Source of the DNA: an uncultured bacterium
GTDB taxonomy: Bacteria > Bacteroidota > Bacteroidia > Bacteroidales > JACABE01
DNA length: 11,252 bases
Direction: 5' to 3'
Assembly: GCA_903911455.1 (NCBI GenBank)
Contig: CAIWDQ010000639.1
Coordinates: 1 to 11,252, forward strand
Shown here one piece after another: positions 1 to 8,134 of the stretch; positions within the stretch are counted from its first letter, which is position 1; every line of letters begins with the position of its first letter. The position numbers and the translations under genes are program-made. The notes under the pieces were generated by a model. The model was not told where the DNA came from. It searched no databases and saw nothing but the letters and a program-made list of their open reading frames with translations.

Positions 1-18
1 CAATTAAACTATAAACAT

Positions 19-393
19 ATGGATTCAATTTCACCTAACATTTATGTAAAAGATATTAATAAAACAATAGAATATTACAAACAACTTGGCTTTGATGTAG
101 TAGCAACAGTACCCGAAACCGGCGATTTAATATTTGCTATGATGACTTGTGGTCAAATAACTTTTATGTTTCAAACTTTCGAAAGTTTGGGAGAAGAGTT
201 GCCTGCAGTTAGTCGTATGGATGGTGGTTCGTTAATGTTGTATATCCAGATAAAAGGGGTAAGAGATTTTCACGAACGTATTAAAGACAAAGTAAATGTT
301 ATCAAAGATCTTGAAACAACATTCTATGGAGCTACCGAGTTCTCTATCCTTGATATCAATAATTATATTTTAACCTTTGCGGAAGATGAATAA
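19..393 (+). CDS. VOC-superfamily (glyoxalase/bleomycin-resistance-like) protein
   Basis: This 124-residue protein has the length and pattern of a single VOC (vicinal oxygen chelate) domain, built from two beta-alpha-beta-beta-beta modules. The first module starts at SPNIYVKDINKTIEYYKQLGF (residues 5-25), the classic 'D..k...FY...lGF' opening. The second begins near LMLYIQIKG (72-80) and ends in EFSILDINNYILTFAE (107-122), the usual C-terminal strand with an acidic residue. Of the usual metal ligands, an N-terminal His is not obvious, so metal binding and enzymatic activity are uncertain. The family includes glyoxalases, dioxygenases and antibiotic-binding proteins, and the substrate cannot be read from sequence. 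The ATG at 19 is followed directly by family-like sequence. The next VOC gene follows within about 8 nt, suggesting co-transcription. No promoter is visible in the 18 nt upstream. Confidence 0.85.
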   Translation: MDSISPNIYVKDINKTIEYYKQLGFDVVATVPETGDLIFAMMTCGQITFMFQTFESLGEELPAVSRMDGGSLMLYIQIKGVRDFHERIKDKVNVIKDLETTFYGATEFSILDINNYILTFAEDE

Positions 394-400
394 TACAACT

Positions 401-892
401 ATGAAAAAAGAAGAAATGGCTATCTGTTTATGGTATGATAATCGTGCCGAAGAAGCAGTAAATTTTTATACATCTATATTTAAAGATTCCGAAATAGGAG
501 ATACAAGCAGATTCGGTAAAGAAGGTTTCGAACATCATGGCATGCCCGAAGGTACCGTAATGGCAATGAATTTTAGATTAAATAAATTTAATTTTATTGC
601 ATTAAATGGAGGTCCTATCTTTAAATTTAACGAGGCAGTATCAATAGTAATCTATTGTGATACTCAGGAAGAGATAGACCATTACTGGTACAAATTAACC
701 GAAGACGGAGAAGAAGGTCCTTGTGGCTGGTTGAAAGATAAATTTGGTGTATCGTGGCAAGTAACTCCTACCTTACTTAATACCTATTTAACCGACAAAG
801 ATCCAATAAAAAGAAGCAGAGTTTCAACAGCTATGTTTAAGATGTTTAAGATGGATATTGCTAAGATGAATCAAGCTTATAACGGAGAATAA
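401..892 (+). CDS. PhnB-like VOC-family protein (3-dmu-9_3-mt domain)
   Basis: A 163-residue protein of the PhnB / '3-demethylubiquinone-9 3-methyltransferase' (3-dmu-9_3-mt) branch of the VOC superfamily. Recognisable blocks are ICLWYDNRAEEAVNFYTSIF (8-27), the MAMNFRLNKFNFIALNGGP block (55-72), FKFNEAVSIVIYCDTQEEID (74-93) and CGWLKDKFGVSWQVTP (108-123). The last block is highly characteristic of this subfamily. Despite the domain name, these proteins are not known methyltransferases, and their function is generally undefined. The frame is open from a TTG at 377, with further ATGs at 386 and 401. I chose ATG 401 because it lies 8 nt after the stop of the previous VOC gene and gives the expected MKKEEMAICLWY N-terminus. 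The earlier starts would overlap the upstream gene. The pair probably forms a two-gene operon unrelated to the membrane complex that follows. Confidence 0.88.
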   Translation: MKKEEMAICLWYDNRAEEAVNFYTSIFKDSEIGDTSRFGKEGFEHHGMPEGTVMAMNFRLNKFNFIALNGGPIFKFNEAVSIVIYCDTQEEIDHYWYKLTEDGEEGPCGWLKDKFGVSWQVTPTLLNTYLTDKDPIKRSRVSTAMFKMFKMDIAKMNQAYNGE

Positions 893-901
893 TAGTTTTA
901 A

Positions 902-982
902 ACTTATGACAACAGAGGAAACAATCTATACTTCAATAGGGCAGGGATTAAAAAAGCGTTGAAATATGTAGGAGGTGAATAA
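902..982 (+). pseudogene. Possible remnant of a gene's C-terminus
   Basis: After the stop at 899-901, one frame runs open for 26 codons to a TAA at 980-982 with no usable ATG. It reads as plausible protein, including LYFNRAGIKKALKYVGGE near its end, which looks like a natural protein C-terminus more than chance translation of AT-rich spacer DNA. I do not recognise the family. It may be the tail of a third small gene whose body was deleted. An overlapping frame (ATG 906, MTTEETIYTSIGQGLKKR then stop) is an equally short alternative and could be chance. Low confidence. Confidence 0.25.
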
Positions 983-1000
983 GAATCATATTTAATTGGA

Positions 1001-1033
1001 AGTATTATAGAGTATTAAACCGCAATTAATACT
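1001..1033. repeat. AGTATTA direct and inverted repeat cluster upstream of the hyf promoter
   Basis: AGTATTA occurs at 1001-1007 and again at 1011-1017, exactly 10 bp apart (about one helical turn). The second copy, extended to AGTATTAA (1011-1018), is followed after a 7-nt loop by its perfect complement TTAATACT (1026-1033). The cluster ends about 60 bp before the -7 box of the hyf operon. This geometry could be a binding site for a dimeric activator, or a weak AT-only hairpin. No T-tract follows immediately, so a terminator for the VOC genes is less likely. The regulatory role is inferred from position and symmetry only. Confidence 0.4.
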
Positions 1034-1094
1034 ACTTATTAATATATAAGCATCAAAACCTTTCATTAAAATAAATGATGTGGTAAAAAAAGAC

Positions 1095-1102
1095 TAACTT
1101 TG
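1095..1102 (+). promoter_or_regulatory. Bacteroidota-type -7 promoter box of the hyf operon
   Basis: TAACTTTG matches the Bacteroidota sigma-ABfr -7 consensus TAnnTTTG exactly and sits 18 nt before the ATG at 1121. Transcription would start around 1107-1111, leaving a leader of roughly 10-15 nt. The upstream -33 element (consensus TTTG or TTG) is poor: only AATG at 1074-1077 lies near the right distance. The promoter may therefore need an activator, which fits the repeat cluster just upstream. It also argues that the in-frame TTG at 1100, which overlaps the box, is not a translation start. Confidence 0.65.
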
Positions 1103-1120
1103 CACCTTCAATTTATCACA

Positions 1121-3115
1121 ATGAACATAGGTGTAATTATTTTAGTAGGATTAATATTAACTGTAGTCTCATTTATAACAATACCTTTAATTCCTGTAAG
1201 ATTAAAATCGTTATTAGCTTTTACTACAGTACTTATTATCGCTATAGCAACTTCTATTTTAGCCTTAAAGGCACTCTCAGGTATCAAAACTGAAGAGCTC
1301 TTTTATGGTGGAAGTATATTTGGTAATATACCTGTTCGTATTGATGCTCTTTCGTCCTGGTTTATTTTAATTGTAAACTTTACTTGCGTAACAGGCGCTT
1401 TATATGGCATAGGTTATATGAAATCGTACGAAAGCCAGAAAGCAAATACATCTCTCCATTGGATTTCTTATATTATCTTTCATCTCTCAATGCTTTCAGT
1501 TTGTGTGCTTCAAAATAGTCTGGCTTTTTTAATAGCATGGGAACTAATGTCCATTTCTTCACTTCTATTAGTAATCTTTGAACATTCGAAATCAGATACC
1601 ATTAAAGCCGGTATCAATTATCTTGTTCAGATGCATATTGGAGTAGTGTTGATAAGTGTCGCCTTTATCTGGGTTTATTTCTCAGAAGGATCGTTTGACT
1701 TTGCTAGTATTGCAAATTTCTTCAGCCATCATTATCCTGTATGGCTTTTCTTAATATTCTTTATTGGATTTGGAATTAAAGCAGGTTTTATTCCCTTACA
1801 TACCTGGTTACCTCATGCACATCCTGCAGCTCCTTCGCATGTTTCGGGAGTTATGTCGGGCGTAATAGTTAAGATGGGGATCTATGGCATTCTTCGTGTT
1901 GTTTTTTATCTGAATACTGAATTAATTCTAATAGGAAAAACAATACTTATATTATCAGTACTGACTGCCTTTTATGGTATCCTCAATGCTTCAGTTCACC
2001 GCGATTTTAAACGTATGCTTGCGTATTGTACTATAGAAAACATTGGTATCATTGGGATGGGTATTGGAATTGGTATTATTGGTAAAGGGATAAATAATCA
2101 GTATATGATGCTGATTGGATTTACAGGTGCTTTGCTGCATACTCTAAACCATTCGCTATATAAATCATTACTGTTCTATTCGGCCGGAAATATATATCAA
2201 CAAACTCATACACGTGATATGGAAGTGCTGGGAGGTTTAATTAAAAAGATGCCTGCAACAGGATTCTTATTTTTATGTGGAGCACTTGCAATAGGTGGAC
2301 TTCCACCTTTTAATGGATTTATATCGGAGTTTCTTATTTACTCAGGCCTTATTGAAGGAATAAAAACACAAAATGTACAGTTTAGTACTGTAATGATATT
2401 ATTTGTAGCAGGATTGGCATTAGTAGGAGGCATATCAATACTAACATTTACTAAATCTTTCGGAACTATTTTTCTTGGTTCTCCCCGAACTCAACTCCAT
2501 GAAGAACCTAAAGAAGTTTCATTATTAATGCGTGTGCCAATGTATTTAATTCTATTAGTAATATTGGCAATAGGTATCTTCCCCAACATTGTTTTTAATC
2601 CTGCATTGACTATTTCAAGTAACTTATGTGGAGCAACAACAATTTCAGAGAACTTGCTTACGATAAGTCCTGTGATAGCAATTATTGGAAGAGTATCATT
2701 AGGATTGATACTACTAATTGTTCTTATTTATTTTGTTCGTTCAAGAGTTACAGTAACCAAAGCTTCAGTATTTCAACCAACATGGGGATGTAGCTATGTA
2801 GCCCCAAACACTAAGATGCAATATACTTCTAAATCTTTTTCAAAAAGCTTAGCTAAGCTTTTTAGTTTTATTTTAAAAGAAAAAAAGAACTATAAAGAAA
2901 TAGAAAAAAACACTATTTTTCCAACTCAAAGAGTATTCATTTCGCATTATGATGAATTCTTTGAAGACAATTTTATAACCCGAATCAATAATCGTATCTT
3001 CTCTTTCATGAATTATTTCATGTTTATACACAATGGTAGAATCCAAAGGTATATACTTTATGGTTTCTTCTTTATTGTTATGATAATTGCAGCCACATTA
3101 TTAAATCTTATATAA
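1121..3115 (+). CDS. hyfB: HyfB-like antiporter subunit of hydrogenase-4/Ehr complex (copy 1)
   Basis: A 664-residue polytopic membrane protein of the NuoL/NuoM/MrpA family, matching the usual length of HyfB (about 670). It is the proton- or sodium-pumping type of subunit in group 4 hydrogenases and related complexes. Channel residues known from the family are visible: Glu141 in AWELMS (TM5), Lys220 in GIKAGF (TM7), HTWLPHAHPAAP from 227, Lys251 in VIVKMGIYG (TM8), His344 and Lys348 in LNHSLYKSLLF, and Lys445 in FTKSFG (TM12). The HyfB-specific C-terminal block PTWGCSYVAPNTKMQYTSKSF (553-573) is present, followed by a charged region and a last membrane helix. The frame is open back to TTG 1100, but that codon is inside the promoter box, so ATG 1121 is preferred. 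It is the first gene of the operon, and the next starts 3 nt after its stop. Ion specificity cannot be deduced. Confidence 0.92.
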   Translation: MNIGVIILVGLILTVVSFITIPLIPVRLKSLLAFTTVLIIAIATSILALKALSGIKTEELFYGGSIFGNIPVRIDALSSWFILIVNFTCVTGALYGIGYMKSYESQKANTSLHWISYIIFHLSMLSVCVLQNSLAFLIAWELMSISSLLLVIFEHSKSDTIKAGINYLVQMHIGVVLISVAFIWVYFSEGSFDFASIANFFSHHYPVWLFLIFFIGFGIKAGFIPLHTWLPHAHPAAPSHVSGVMSGVIVKMGIYGILRVVFYLNTELILIGKTILILSVLTAFYGILNASVHRDFKRMLAYCTIENIGIIGMGIGIGIIGKGINNQYMMLIGFTGALLHTLNHSLYKSLLFYSAGNIYQQTHTRDMEVLGGLIKKMPATGFLFLCGALAIGGLPPFNGFISEFLIYSGLIEGIKTQNVQFSTVMILFVAGLALVGGISILTFTKSFGTIFLGSPRTQLHEEPKEVSLLMRVPMYLILLVILAIGIFPNIVFNPALTISSNLCGATTISENLLTISPVIAIIGRVSLGLILLIVLIYFVRSRVTVTKASVFQPTWGCSYVAPNTKMQYTSKSFSKSLAKLFSFILKEKKNYKEIEKNTIFPTQRVFISHYDEFFEDNFITRINNRIFSFMNYFMFIHNGRIQRYILYGFFFIVMIIAATLLNLI

Positions 3116-3118
3116 AAA

Positions 3119-5140
3119 ATGAGTATAATAATCTGCATAATAATAGTTACTATCCTTTCTACACTTTTACTTACATTGGTAAAAGAAAGTAAGAAAGCTT
3201 ATGTGGCATTATTTGCTGTTATTATTAATGTAATACTTAGTTCTTTTATAGCCATACCCGCACTAATTGGTTCTTCATTTGAACAAAGCTTTTATGGAGG
3301 TACAGTTTTTGTGAATATCCCCTTAAGAGTTGATCCTCTTTCAGCTTGGTTTATTTTACTTATGGATATTACTGTTTTGACAGGCATATTATATGGAAGT
3401 CAATATATGAAAGCATATAAGAATCAATCCTCAAATCTTACGATGCATTTTGCAAGCTATATTCTCAATCATTTTGCAATGATTAGTATTTATATTGTGC
3501 AAAACTCTTTTGCTTTACTATGTGTATGGGAACTTATGGCAATAACATCATTCCTGTTAATTATTTTTGAACACCATAAAATTGATACTTTAAAGGCTGG
3601 AATAAATTATTTAATACAGTCTCATATTTCCATTATGTTTATGACAATGGGGTTTATATGGGTAAATTCCTTTACAGGTTCTTTTGATTTCAATGCAATT
3701 ACAACATATACATCAACTGTTAGTCCTGCAGTTAGCTTTCTACTCTTTTTGTGTTTCTTTGTGGCTTTTGCAATCAAAGCAGGATTCGTCCCTTTCCATA
3801 CGTGGCTTCCTTATGCACACCCTACAGCACCGGCACATGTTTCAGGAGTAATGTCGGGCGTAATAATTAAACTCGGAATATATGGAATCTTAAGAATATT
3901 ATTGTTGATTAAAGGAGACTATATGGCGATGGGATATTTTATACTTGTAATCTCTGTCATAACCGGAATATATGGAGTTATCCTAGCTATTGTTCAGCAT
4001 AATATTAAGAAATTACTGGCTTATCACAGCATTGAAAATATAGGTATAATTGGAATAGGAATAGGACTTGGATGTATTGGTTTAGGCTTAAATAATTTCT
4101 ATCTTTCGTTTGCTGGCTTTGGAGGTGCAATGCTTCATACTCTTAATCATTCATTGTTCAAATCTCTTTTGTTTTACTGTGCAGGAACAATATATCAGGC
4201 TACTCATACTTTAAATATAGAAAGACTTGGTGGATTAATTAAGAAGATGCCACAAACAACAATATTATTTCTAATAGCTGCTTTAGCAATATGTGGTTTA
4301 CCGCCGTTTAACGGTTTTATTTCTGAATTTCTAATCTATTCAGGCTTATTTAAAGGCGTTTTAAGTGGACAAATATCTTCAACAATTTTCTTTATAACTG
4401 CCATACTTGGATTAGTAATAATTGGAGGGCTGGCGATGCTTTGTTTTACCAAAGCATTTGGAATTATATTCCTTGGTAACGAGCGTCATCATTTACCTGA
4501 AAATATAAAAGAAGCAAAACCATTAATGCTATTTCCAAAATATATTATAGTATTATTTATTCTCTTAATAGGTGTCTTGCCTCAGTTTGTTGTCTTTTTA
4601 GTTTCAAAGCCTGCATTACTGTTTACAGGCAAAAACAGTATCTTAACTCAGCCAATTGAATATATCCAGACATTCCAATTTGTGGGTATTGGAGCAATTA
4701 CTTTAATATTATTAAGCTTAATGATTCTTTGGATTAAGAAGTTAGTGACAAAACCAGCAATAGTTAGTGTTTCTCCTACTTGGGGTTGTGGTTATAAAAC
4801 TGAATCGCCGAAATTACAATACACTGCTAATTCATTTGTAAGACCATTCCGTAAGTTGATAAGTCCAATATTGCAGATGAATAAAAAAGAAAATAAGATT
4901 GAAGGTGTCTTCCCTAAACAAATTCATTCAGAAACCCACCCTTATGATAAATTAGAGGCAGTATTAATTGATACTCCATTAATGTATCTGAAAGGCTTCC
5001 TGGGAAAATTTAAGTTCTTGCAAAATGGGAAAGCACAGTTTTATATTCTCTATGGAATGATTTTTATTTTTCTGATCATTACTTTACCTGTATTGGTCGG
5101 TGCTATTTTTTATGTTATTGAATTGATAAAGCAAATCTAG
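3119..5140 (+). CDS. hyfB: HyfB-like antiporter subunit of hydrogenase-4/Ehr complex (copy 2)
   Basis: A 673-residue paralog of the preceding protein, clearly from a duplication. The two share long near-identical blocks, and from TM7 onward the key residues fall at the same numbers: Lys220 (AIKAGF), HTWLPYAHPTAP from 227, Lys251 (VIIKLGIYG), His344/Lys348 (LNHSLFKSLLF) and Lys445 (FTKAFG). The TM5 glutamate is Glu138 (VWELMA). The C-terminal HyfB signature PTWGCGYKTESPKLQYTANSF (553-573) is also kept, so this is a second complete HyfB and not a shorter HyfD (about 480 residues in E. coli). All predicted channel residues are intact, implying an active second ion pathway. It occupies the operon position where E. 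coli hyf has hyfC and hyfD, and its stop is 6 nt before the hyfC-like gene. Confidence 0.92.
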   Translation: MSIIICIIIVTILSTLLLTLVKESKKAYVALFAVIINVILSSFIAIPALIGSSFEQSFYGGTVFVNIPLRVDPLSAWFILLMDITVLTGILYGSQYMKAYKNQSSNLTMHFASYILNHFAMISIYIVQNSFALLCVWELMAITSFLLIIFEHHKIDTLKAGINYLIQSHISIMFMTMGFIWVNSFTGSFDFNAITTYTSTVSPAVSFLLFLCFFVAFAIKAGFVPFHTWLPYAHPTAPAHVSGVMSGVIIKLGIYGILRILLLIKGDYMAMGYFILVISVITGIYGVILAIVQHNIKKLLAYHSIENIGIIGIGIGLGCIGLGLNNFYLSFAGFGGAMLHTLNHSLFKSLLFYCAGTIYQATHTLNIERLGGLIKKMPQTTILFLIAALAICGLPPFNGFISEFLIYSGLFKGVLSGQISSTIFFITAILGLVIIGGLAMLCFTKAFGIIFLGNERHHLPENIKEAKPLMLFPKYIIVLFILLIGVLPQFVVFLVSKPALLFTGKNSILTQPIEYIQTFQFVGIGAITLILLSLMILWIKKLVTKPAIVSVSPTWGCGYKTESPKLQYTANSFVRPFRKLISPILQMNKKENKIEGVFPKQIHSETHPYDKLEAVLIDTPLMYLKGFLGKFKFLQNGKAQFYILYGMIFIFLIITLPVLVGAIFYVIELIKQI

Positions 5141-5146
5141 AATAAT

Positions 5147-6055
5147 ATGTTAAGTCTACTATTAATAATAATTGCAAGCTTGTTTTTTACAGGCATTATC
5201 ATAAGGACAAAAAGTATACTTTCGGGTAGAAAAGGTCCTGGGATATTTCAGCCACTTAAAGATATTTGGCGTTTGTTTAAAAAAGGTGCAGTGTATAGTA
5301 ATACCAGCAGCTTTGTTTTTCAAATTGCACCAAGCATTTACTTTGCTTCAATACTTATGGCTATCTTAATGATTCCATTAGGCGGGCATCAGGGTATTAT
5401 CTCTTTTAAAGGAGATTTTATATTCTTTGCCTATGTTCTTGCACTTGGAAAGTTTTTTATGATCGTTTCAGCTTTAGATACAGGCAGTAGTTTCTCAGGT
5501 ATGGGTGCAAGTCGCGAAGCTTTATATTCTTTATTAGCCGAGCCTGCCTTTTTCATTCTAATGAGTTCTTTTGCTTTACTAACAGGTTATACTTCTTTTC
5601 ACGAGATCTTTAGTACGCTTCATTTTGGTACTTATATTTCGTATGCAATAGGTGCACTTGCTGCTTTTGTGTTAGTGATTATTGCTCTAATAGAAAATAG
5701 TCGTATGCCTATTGATGATCCTAAAACACATTTAGAATTAACGATGGTTCATGAAGTGATGATTCTTGACAACAGTGGTTTTGATTTAGGACTTATACTT
5801 TATGGTACTAACCTAAAGTTTGCAATGTATGGTGGTTTAATCGCTAATTTCTTCCTTACTCCCAGTTACGAATGGTATTTTTCTATACCAATCTTTATAG
5901 GAGTTCAATTACTATTTGCTGTTATAGTTGGTATACTAGAATCATTTATGGCCAGATTCAGAATGAACCATAATCCTCAGTATATATTCATGCTTACTTC
6001 AATATCTCTTTTAATCTTTTTGGGAGTGTTGTTAGTATTAGGTAAAATTGCTTAA
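5147..6055 (+). CDS. hyfC: HyfC-like (NuoH-type) membrane anchor subunit
   Basis: A 302-residue membrane protein of the NuoH/HycD/HyfC family. This subunit docks the soluble module and links it to the antiporter-like subunits. Family motifs seen are SGRKGPGIFQPLKDIWRLFKK (26-46, the GR.GP....QPL.D..KL loop), SREALYSLLAEPAFF (122-136) and ENSRMPIDDPKTHLELTMVHE (183-203), the counterpart of the 'E..R.PfDlpEaesELv' loop of NuoH. Acidic residues Glu183, Glu197 and Glu203 in this loop and Glu124 are retained; in relatives they form the charged entry funnel (E-channel). The length fits HyfC/HycD (about 307-322). ATG 5147 is 6 nt after the upstream stop, with no Shine-Dalgarno sequence. The intact coupling loop suggests the complex can still transmit a signal from soluble to membrane arm. 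Confidence 0.92.
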   Translation: MLSLLLIIIASLFFTGIIIRTKSILSGRKGPGIFQPLKDIWRLFKKGAVYSNTSSFVFQIAPSIYFASILMAILMIPLGGHQGIISFKGDFIFFAYVLALGKFFMIVSALDTGSSFSGMGASREALYSLLAEPAFFILMSSFALLTGYTSFHEIFSTLHFGTYISYAIGALAAFVLVIIALIENSRMPIDDPKTHLELTMVHEVMILDNSGFDLGLILYGTNLKFAMYGGLIANFFLTPSYEWYFSIPIFIGVQLLFAVIVGILESFMARFRMNHNPQYIFMLTSISLLIFLGVLLVLGKIA

Positions 6056-6070
6056 TAAATAAACTTTATC

Positions 6071-6700
6071 ATGACTAATATTCTATTAATAATATTTACA
6101 ATAAGCCTTATTTATTTGGGCGTTGCTAACCGACTTAAAAGCTATATTGCTGTAATAAGTTTTCAGGGAATAATCCTTTTTGGCGTTGCTTTTATCGAAC
6201 TTATTGAAATCAATTGGTTGAATCTTGTTTTGATTTTATTGGAAACAATTGTTTTTAAAACTATAGTTATCCCATATTTTCTTAATTATATTATTAAGAA
6301 GAACAAGATAACACGTGAAGCTGAACCTTTTCTCCCTGATTTTCTTTCTGTAGTTATTATAACTGTTATTATTCTTGGTTCATTCTTGCTTTCTAATACT
6401 ATTAATGACCCAAAGCTTAAGAAAATATTCTTTGTTGTAGCTCTATCAGCATTGTTTACGGGATTATATATTATTGTTTCCCGCAGAAAGATCATTACTC
6501 ATGTTATGGGGTTTCTTGTAATTGAGAATGGAGTTTTTGTACTGTCAATGGCTGTTGGCAACGAAATGCCTATGTTAGTTAATATAGGTATTCTACTTGA
6601 TATCTTCGCCAGTGTATTTCTTCTTGGAATTTTTGTCAATAAGATTGGGGATGTTTTGAAAGAAGGCGATGTTGAACATTTGAGCAAACTTAAAGACTAA
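6071..6700 (+). CDS. hyfE: HyfE-like (NuoK-related) membrane subunit
   Basis: A 209-residue, strongly hydrophobic protein matching HyfE in length (about 216 in E. coli) and in operon position between the HyfC- and HyfF-like genes. About six or seven membrane helices are apparent. Membrane-embedded acidic residues of the NuoK type are visible: Glu58 in ILLETIVFK, Glu152 in LVIENGVF and Asp177 in ILLDIFASVFLLGIFVNKI. These would form part of the polar axis linking HyfC to the antiporter subunits. The C-terminal half (from about residue 145) carries the NuoK-like part, and the N-terminal half is less conserved. The gene starts at ATG 6071, 15 nt after the hyfC stop (the widest gap inside the operon), and ends 4 nt before hyfF. 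The assignment rests on pattern and context. Confidence 0.85.
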   Translation: MTNILLIIFTISLIYLGVANRLKSYIAVISFQGIILFGVAFIELIEINWLNLVLILLETIVFKTIVIPYFLNYIIKKNKITREAEPFLPDFLSVVIITVIILGSFLLSNTINDPKLKKIFFVVALSALFTGLYIIVSRRKIITHVMGFLVIENGVFVLSMAVGNEMPMLVNIGILLDIFASVFLLGIFVNKIGDVLKEGDVEHLSKLKD

Positions 6701-6704
6701 AACT

Positions 6705-8132
6705 ATGATTGGCTATTATCTCACTTCAGCATTTATAATAAGTATCCTTTTATTTTTTAATAAAAACTTAAAGGTAAATTATCTGCTCACCATACTATTC
6801 ATGATTTTGCAATGGGGCTTTACAATCTACGAATACAATCATAAAAACATAACTGATCTGGTTTATTTCACACCCGATTCGCTTGCGATTATCTTTTTGG
6901 TTATTCTAAGTATAGTTTGTATCCCTGCTTTTTATCATAGCCATATATTCTGCAATTCAACAAAAGAGATACCATATAATAGAGGTATTTATTTTGCAGC
7001 AATGGTTATATTGCTTACTTCTTTAAGCGCAGCTTATCTTTCTAATCATATTGCAATCACATGGATATTCGTTGAACTTACAACCTTAAGTTCTTCCGCA
7101 TTAATCTATCACAGACGAAACAGCCTTTCATTGGAAGGAACCTGGAAATACATTTTTGTTTGCTCTATTAGTATTACCTTAGTATTTATAGGGATATTAT
7201 TCCTTTCTTTAGCTGTACAACAATCCGGTGGAACTGATTTATTCTATAAAGGATTATTTAGTAAAGCTGCCGGTATGAATGTATTTTGGGTTAAGTTAGC
7301 TTTCCTTTTTATCTTTACAGGATATACTTCCAAAGCAGGTTTAGTACCCATGTATACTGCCGGTATTGATGCTAAAGACAAAGCTCCTTCACCTGCCGCC
7401 GCATTATTTGGAAGTGTTCTTATGAACATTGGGTTTATAGGTATATTTAGATTCTATGAAATAATAAGTGCTACTTCTATTTTAGCCTGGGCAAACAATA
7501 TTATGCTTATAACTGGAGTACTCTCCGTTTTTGTAGCTACTGTTTATATGTTGCATGTTAAGAATCTTAAGCGTATGTTTGCTTATTCAAGTGTTGAACA
7601 CATGGGTTTAATAATGATAGGACTTGCTTCGGGAGGCATTGGACGCTATGCTGCAATACTTCATTTAATTTTACATTCGTTAGCTAAACCTGCATTGTTT
7701 TTCCAGATGGGGCAAGTAAGTAGAATCTATAACAGTAAAATGATTTACGAACTTGGCGACTATTTCAAATACAATCTAACGGGTGCATTGGTTCTATTAT
7801 ATGCTTTCTTTATCGTCACAGCCATGCCACCTTCAGGTATGTTTGTCAGTGAGTTTTTAATCTTCAGATCGCTGTTTGAATCCGGTAACTTCTATGTGCT
7901 TGTTATCATATTAATATTACTTACAATGATTATATGGGCTTTTGGTAAAAATATCTTCAAGATGTTGTTTATAAAACCTGTAGGATTTAATGATTTGAAT
8001 GTTGAAAAAATTAGTCCGGTTGAATCTATAAGTCAGTTTGTTCTTTTGACAATGGTTATATATATTGGGTTAAATCCTCCTCACGAACTTGTTCTTCTTA
8101 TTAATAGTGCTATCTCAAATTTACCTCATTAA
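6705..8132 (+). CDS. hyfF: HyfF-like (NuoN/NuoM-type) antiporter subunit
   Basis: A 475-residue polytopic protein of the proton-conducting antiporter family, the third such subunit of the operon. It is slightly shorter than E. coli HyfF (about 526). Conserved features are Glu124 in FVELTTLSSSALIYH (TM5), Lys210 in GYTSKAGLVPM (TM7), the KRMFAYSSVEHMGLI block (289-303), His324 and Lys328 in LILHSLAKPALFF, and PPSGMFVSEFLIF (375-387). The usual HTWLPDAHSEAP segment after the TM7 lysine, strictly kept in both HyfB copies, is here YTAGIDAKDKAP (217-228), so the conserved His, Trp and Pro are gone. The TM8 position that is Lys251 in HyfB is Asn241 here, which I believe is usual for HyfF-type proteins. 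The start ATG 6705 is 4 nt after hyfE. It probably forms a proton path nearer the soluble arm, but that placement is inferred. Confidence 0.9.
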   Translation: MIGYYLTSAFIISILLFFNKNLKVNYLLTILFMILQWGFTIYEYNHKNITDLVYFTPDSLAIIFLVILSIVCIPAFYHSHIFCNSTKEIPYNRGIYFAAMVILLTSLSAAYLSNHIAITWIFVELTTLSSSALIYHRRNSLSLEGTWKYIFVCSISITLVFIGILFLSLAVQQSGGTDLFYKGLFSKAAGMNVFWVKLAFLFIFTGYTSKAGLVPMYTAGIDAKDKAPSPAAALFGSVLMNIGFIGIFRFYEIISATSILAWANNIMLITGVLSVFVATVYMLHVKNLKRMFAYSSVEHMGLIMIGLASGGIGRYAAILHLILHSLAKPALFFQMGQVSRIYNSKMIYELGDYFKYNLTGALVLLYAFFIVTAMPPSGMFVSEFLIFRSLFESGNFYVLVIILILLTMIIWAFGKNIFKMLFIKPVGFNDLNVEKISPVESISQFVLLTMVIYIGLNPPHELVLLINSAISNLPH

Positions 8133-8134
8133 TT

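Noticed and set aside
377..400. Upstream TTG/ATG starts for the PhnB-like gene
   Set aside because: They overlap the end of the previous gene, and the residues they add do not match the family. ATG 401 gives the expected N-terminus.
6286..6687. Two open frames on the minus strand inside the hyfE-like gene
   Set aside because: They lie opposite a clearly conserved membrane protein, have no family-like sequence, and have no promoter or start context.
7244..7429. Minus-strand open frame inside the hyfF-like gene
   Set aside because: It is a mirror of the conserved HyfF coding sequence with no independent coding signal.
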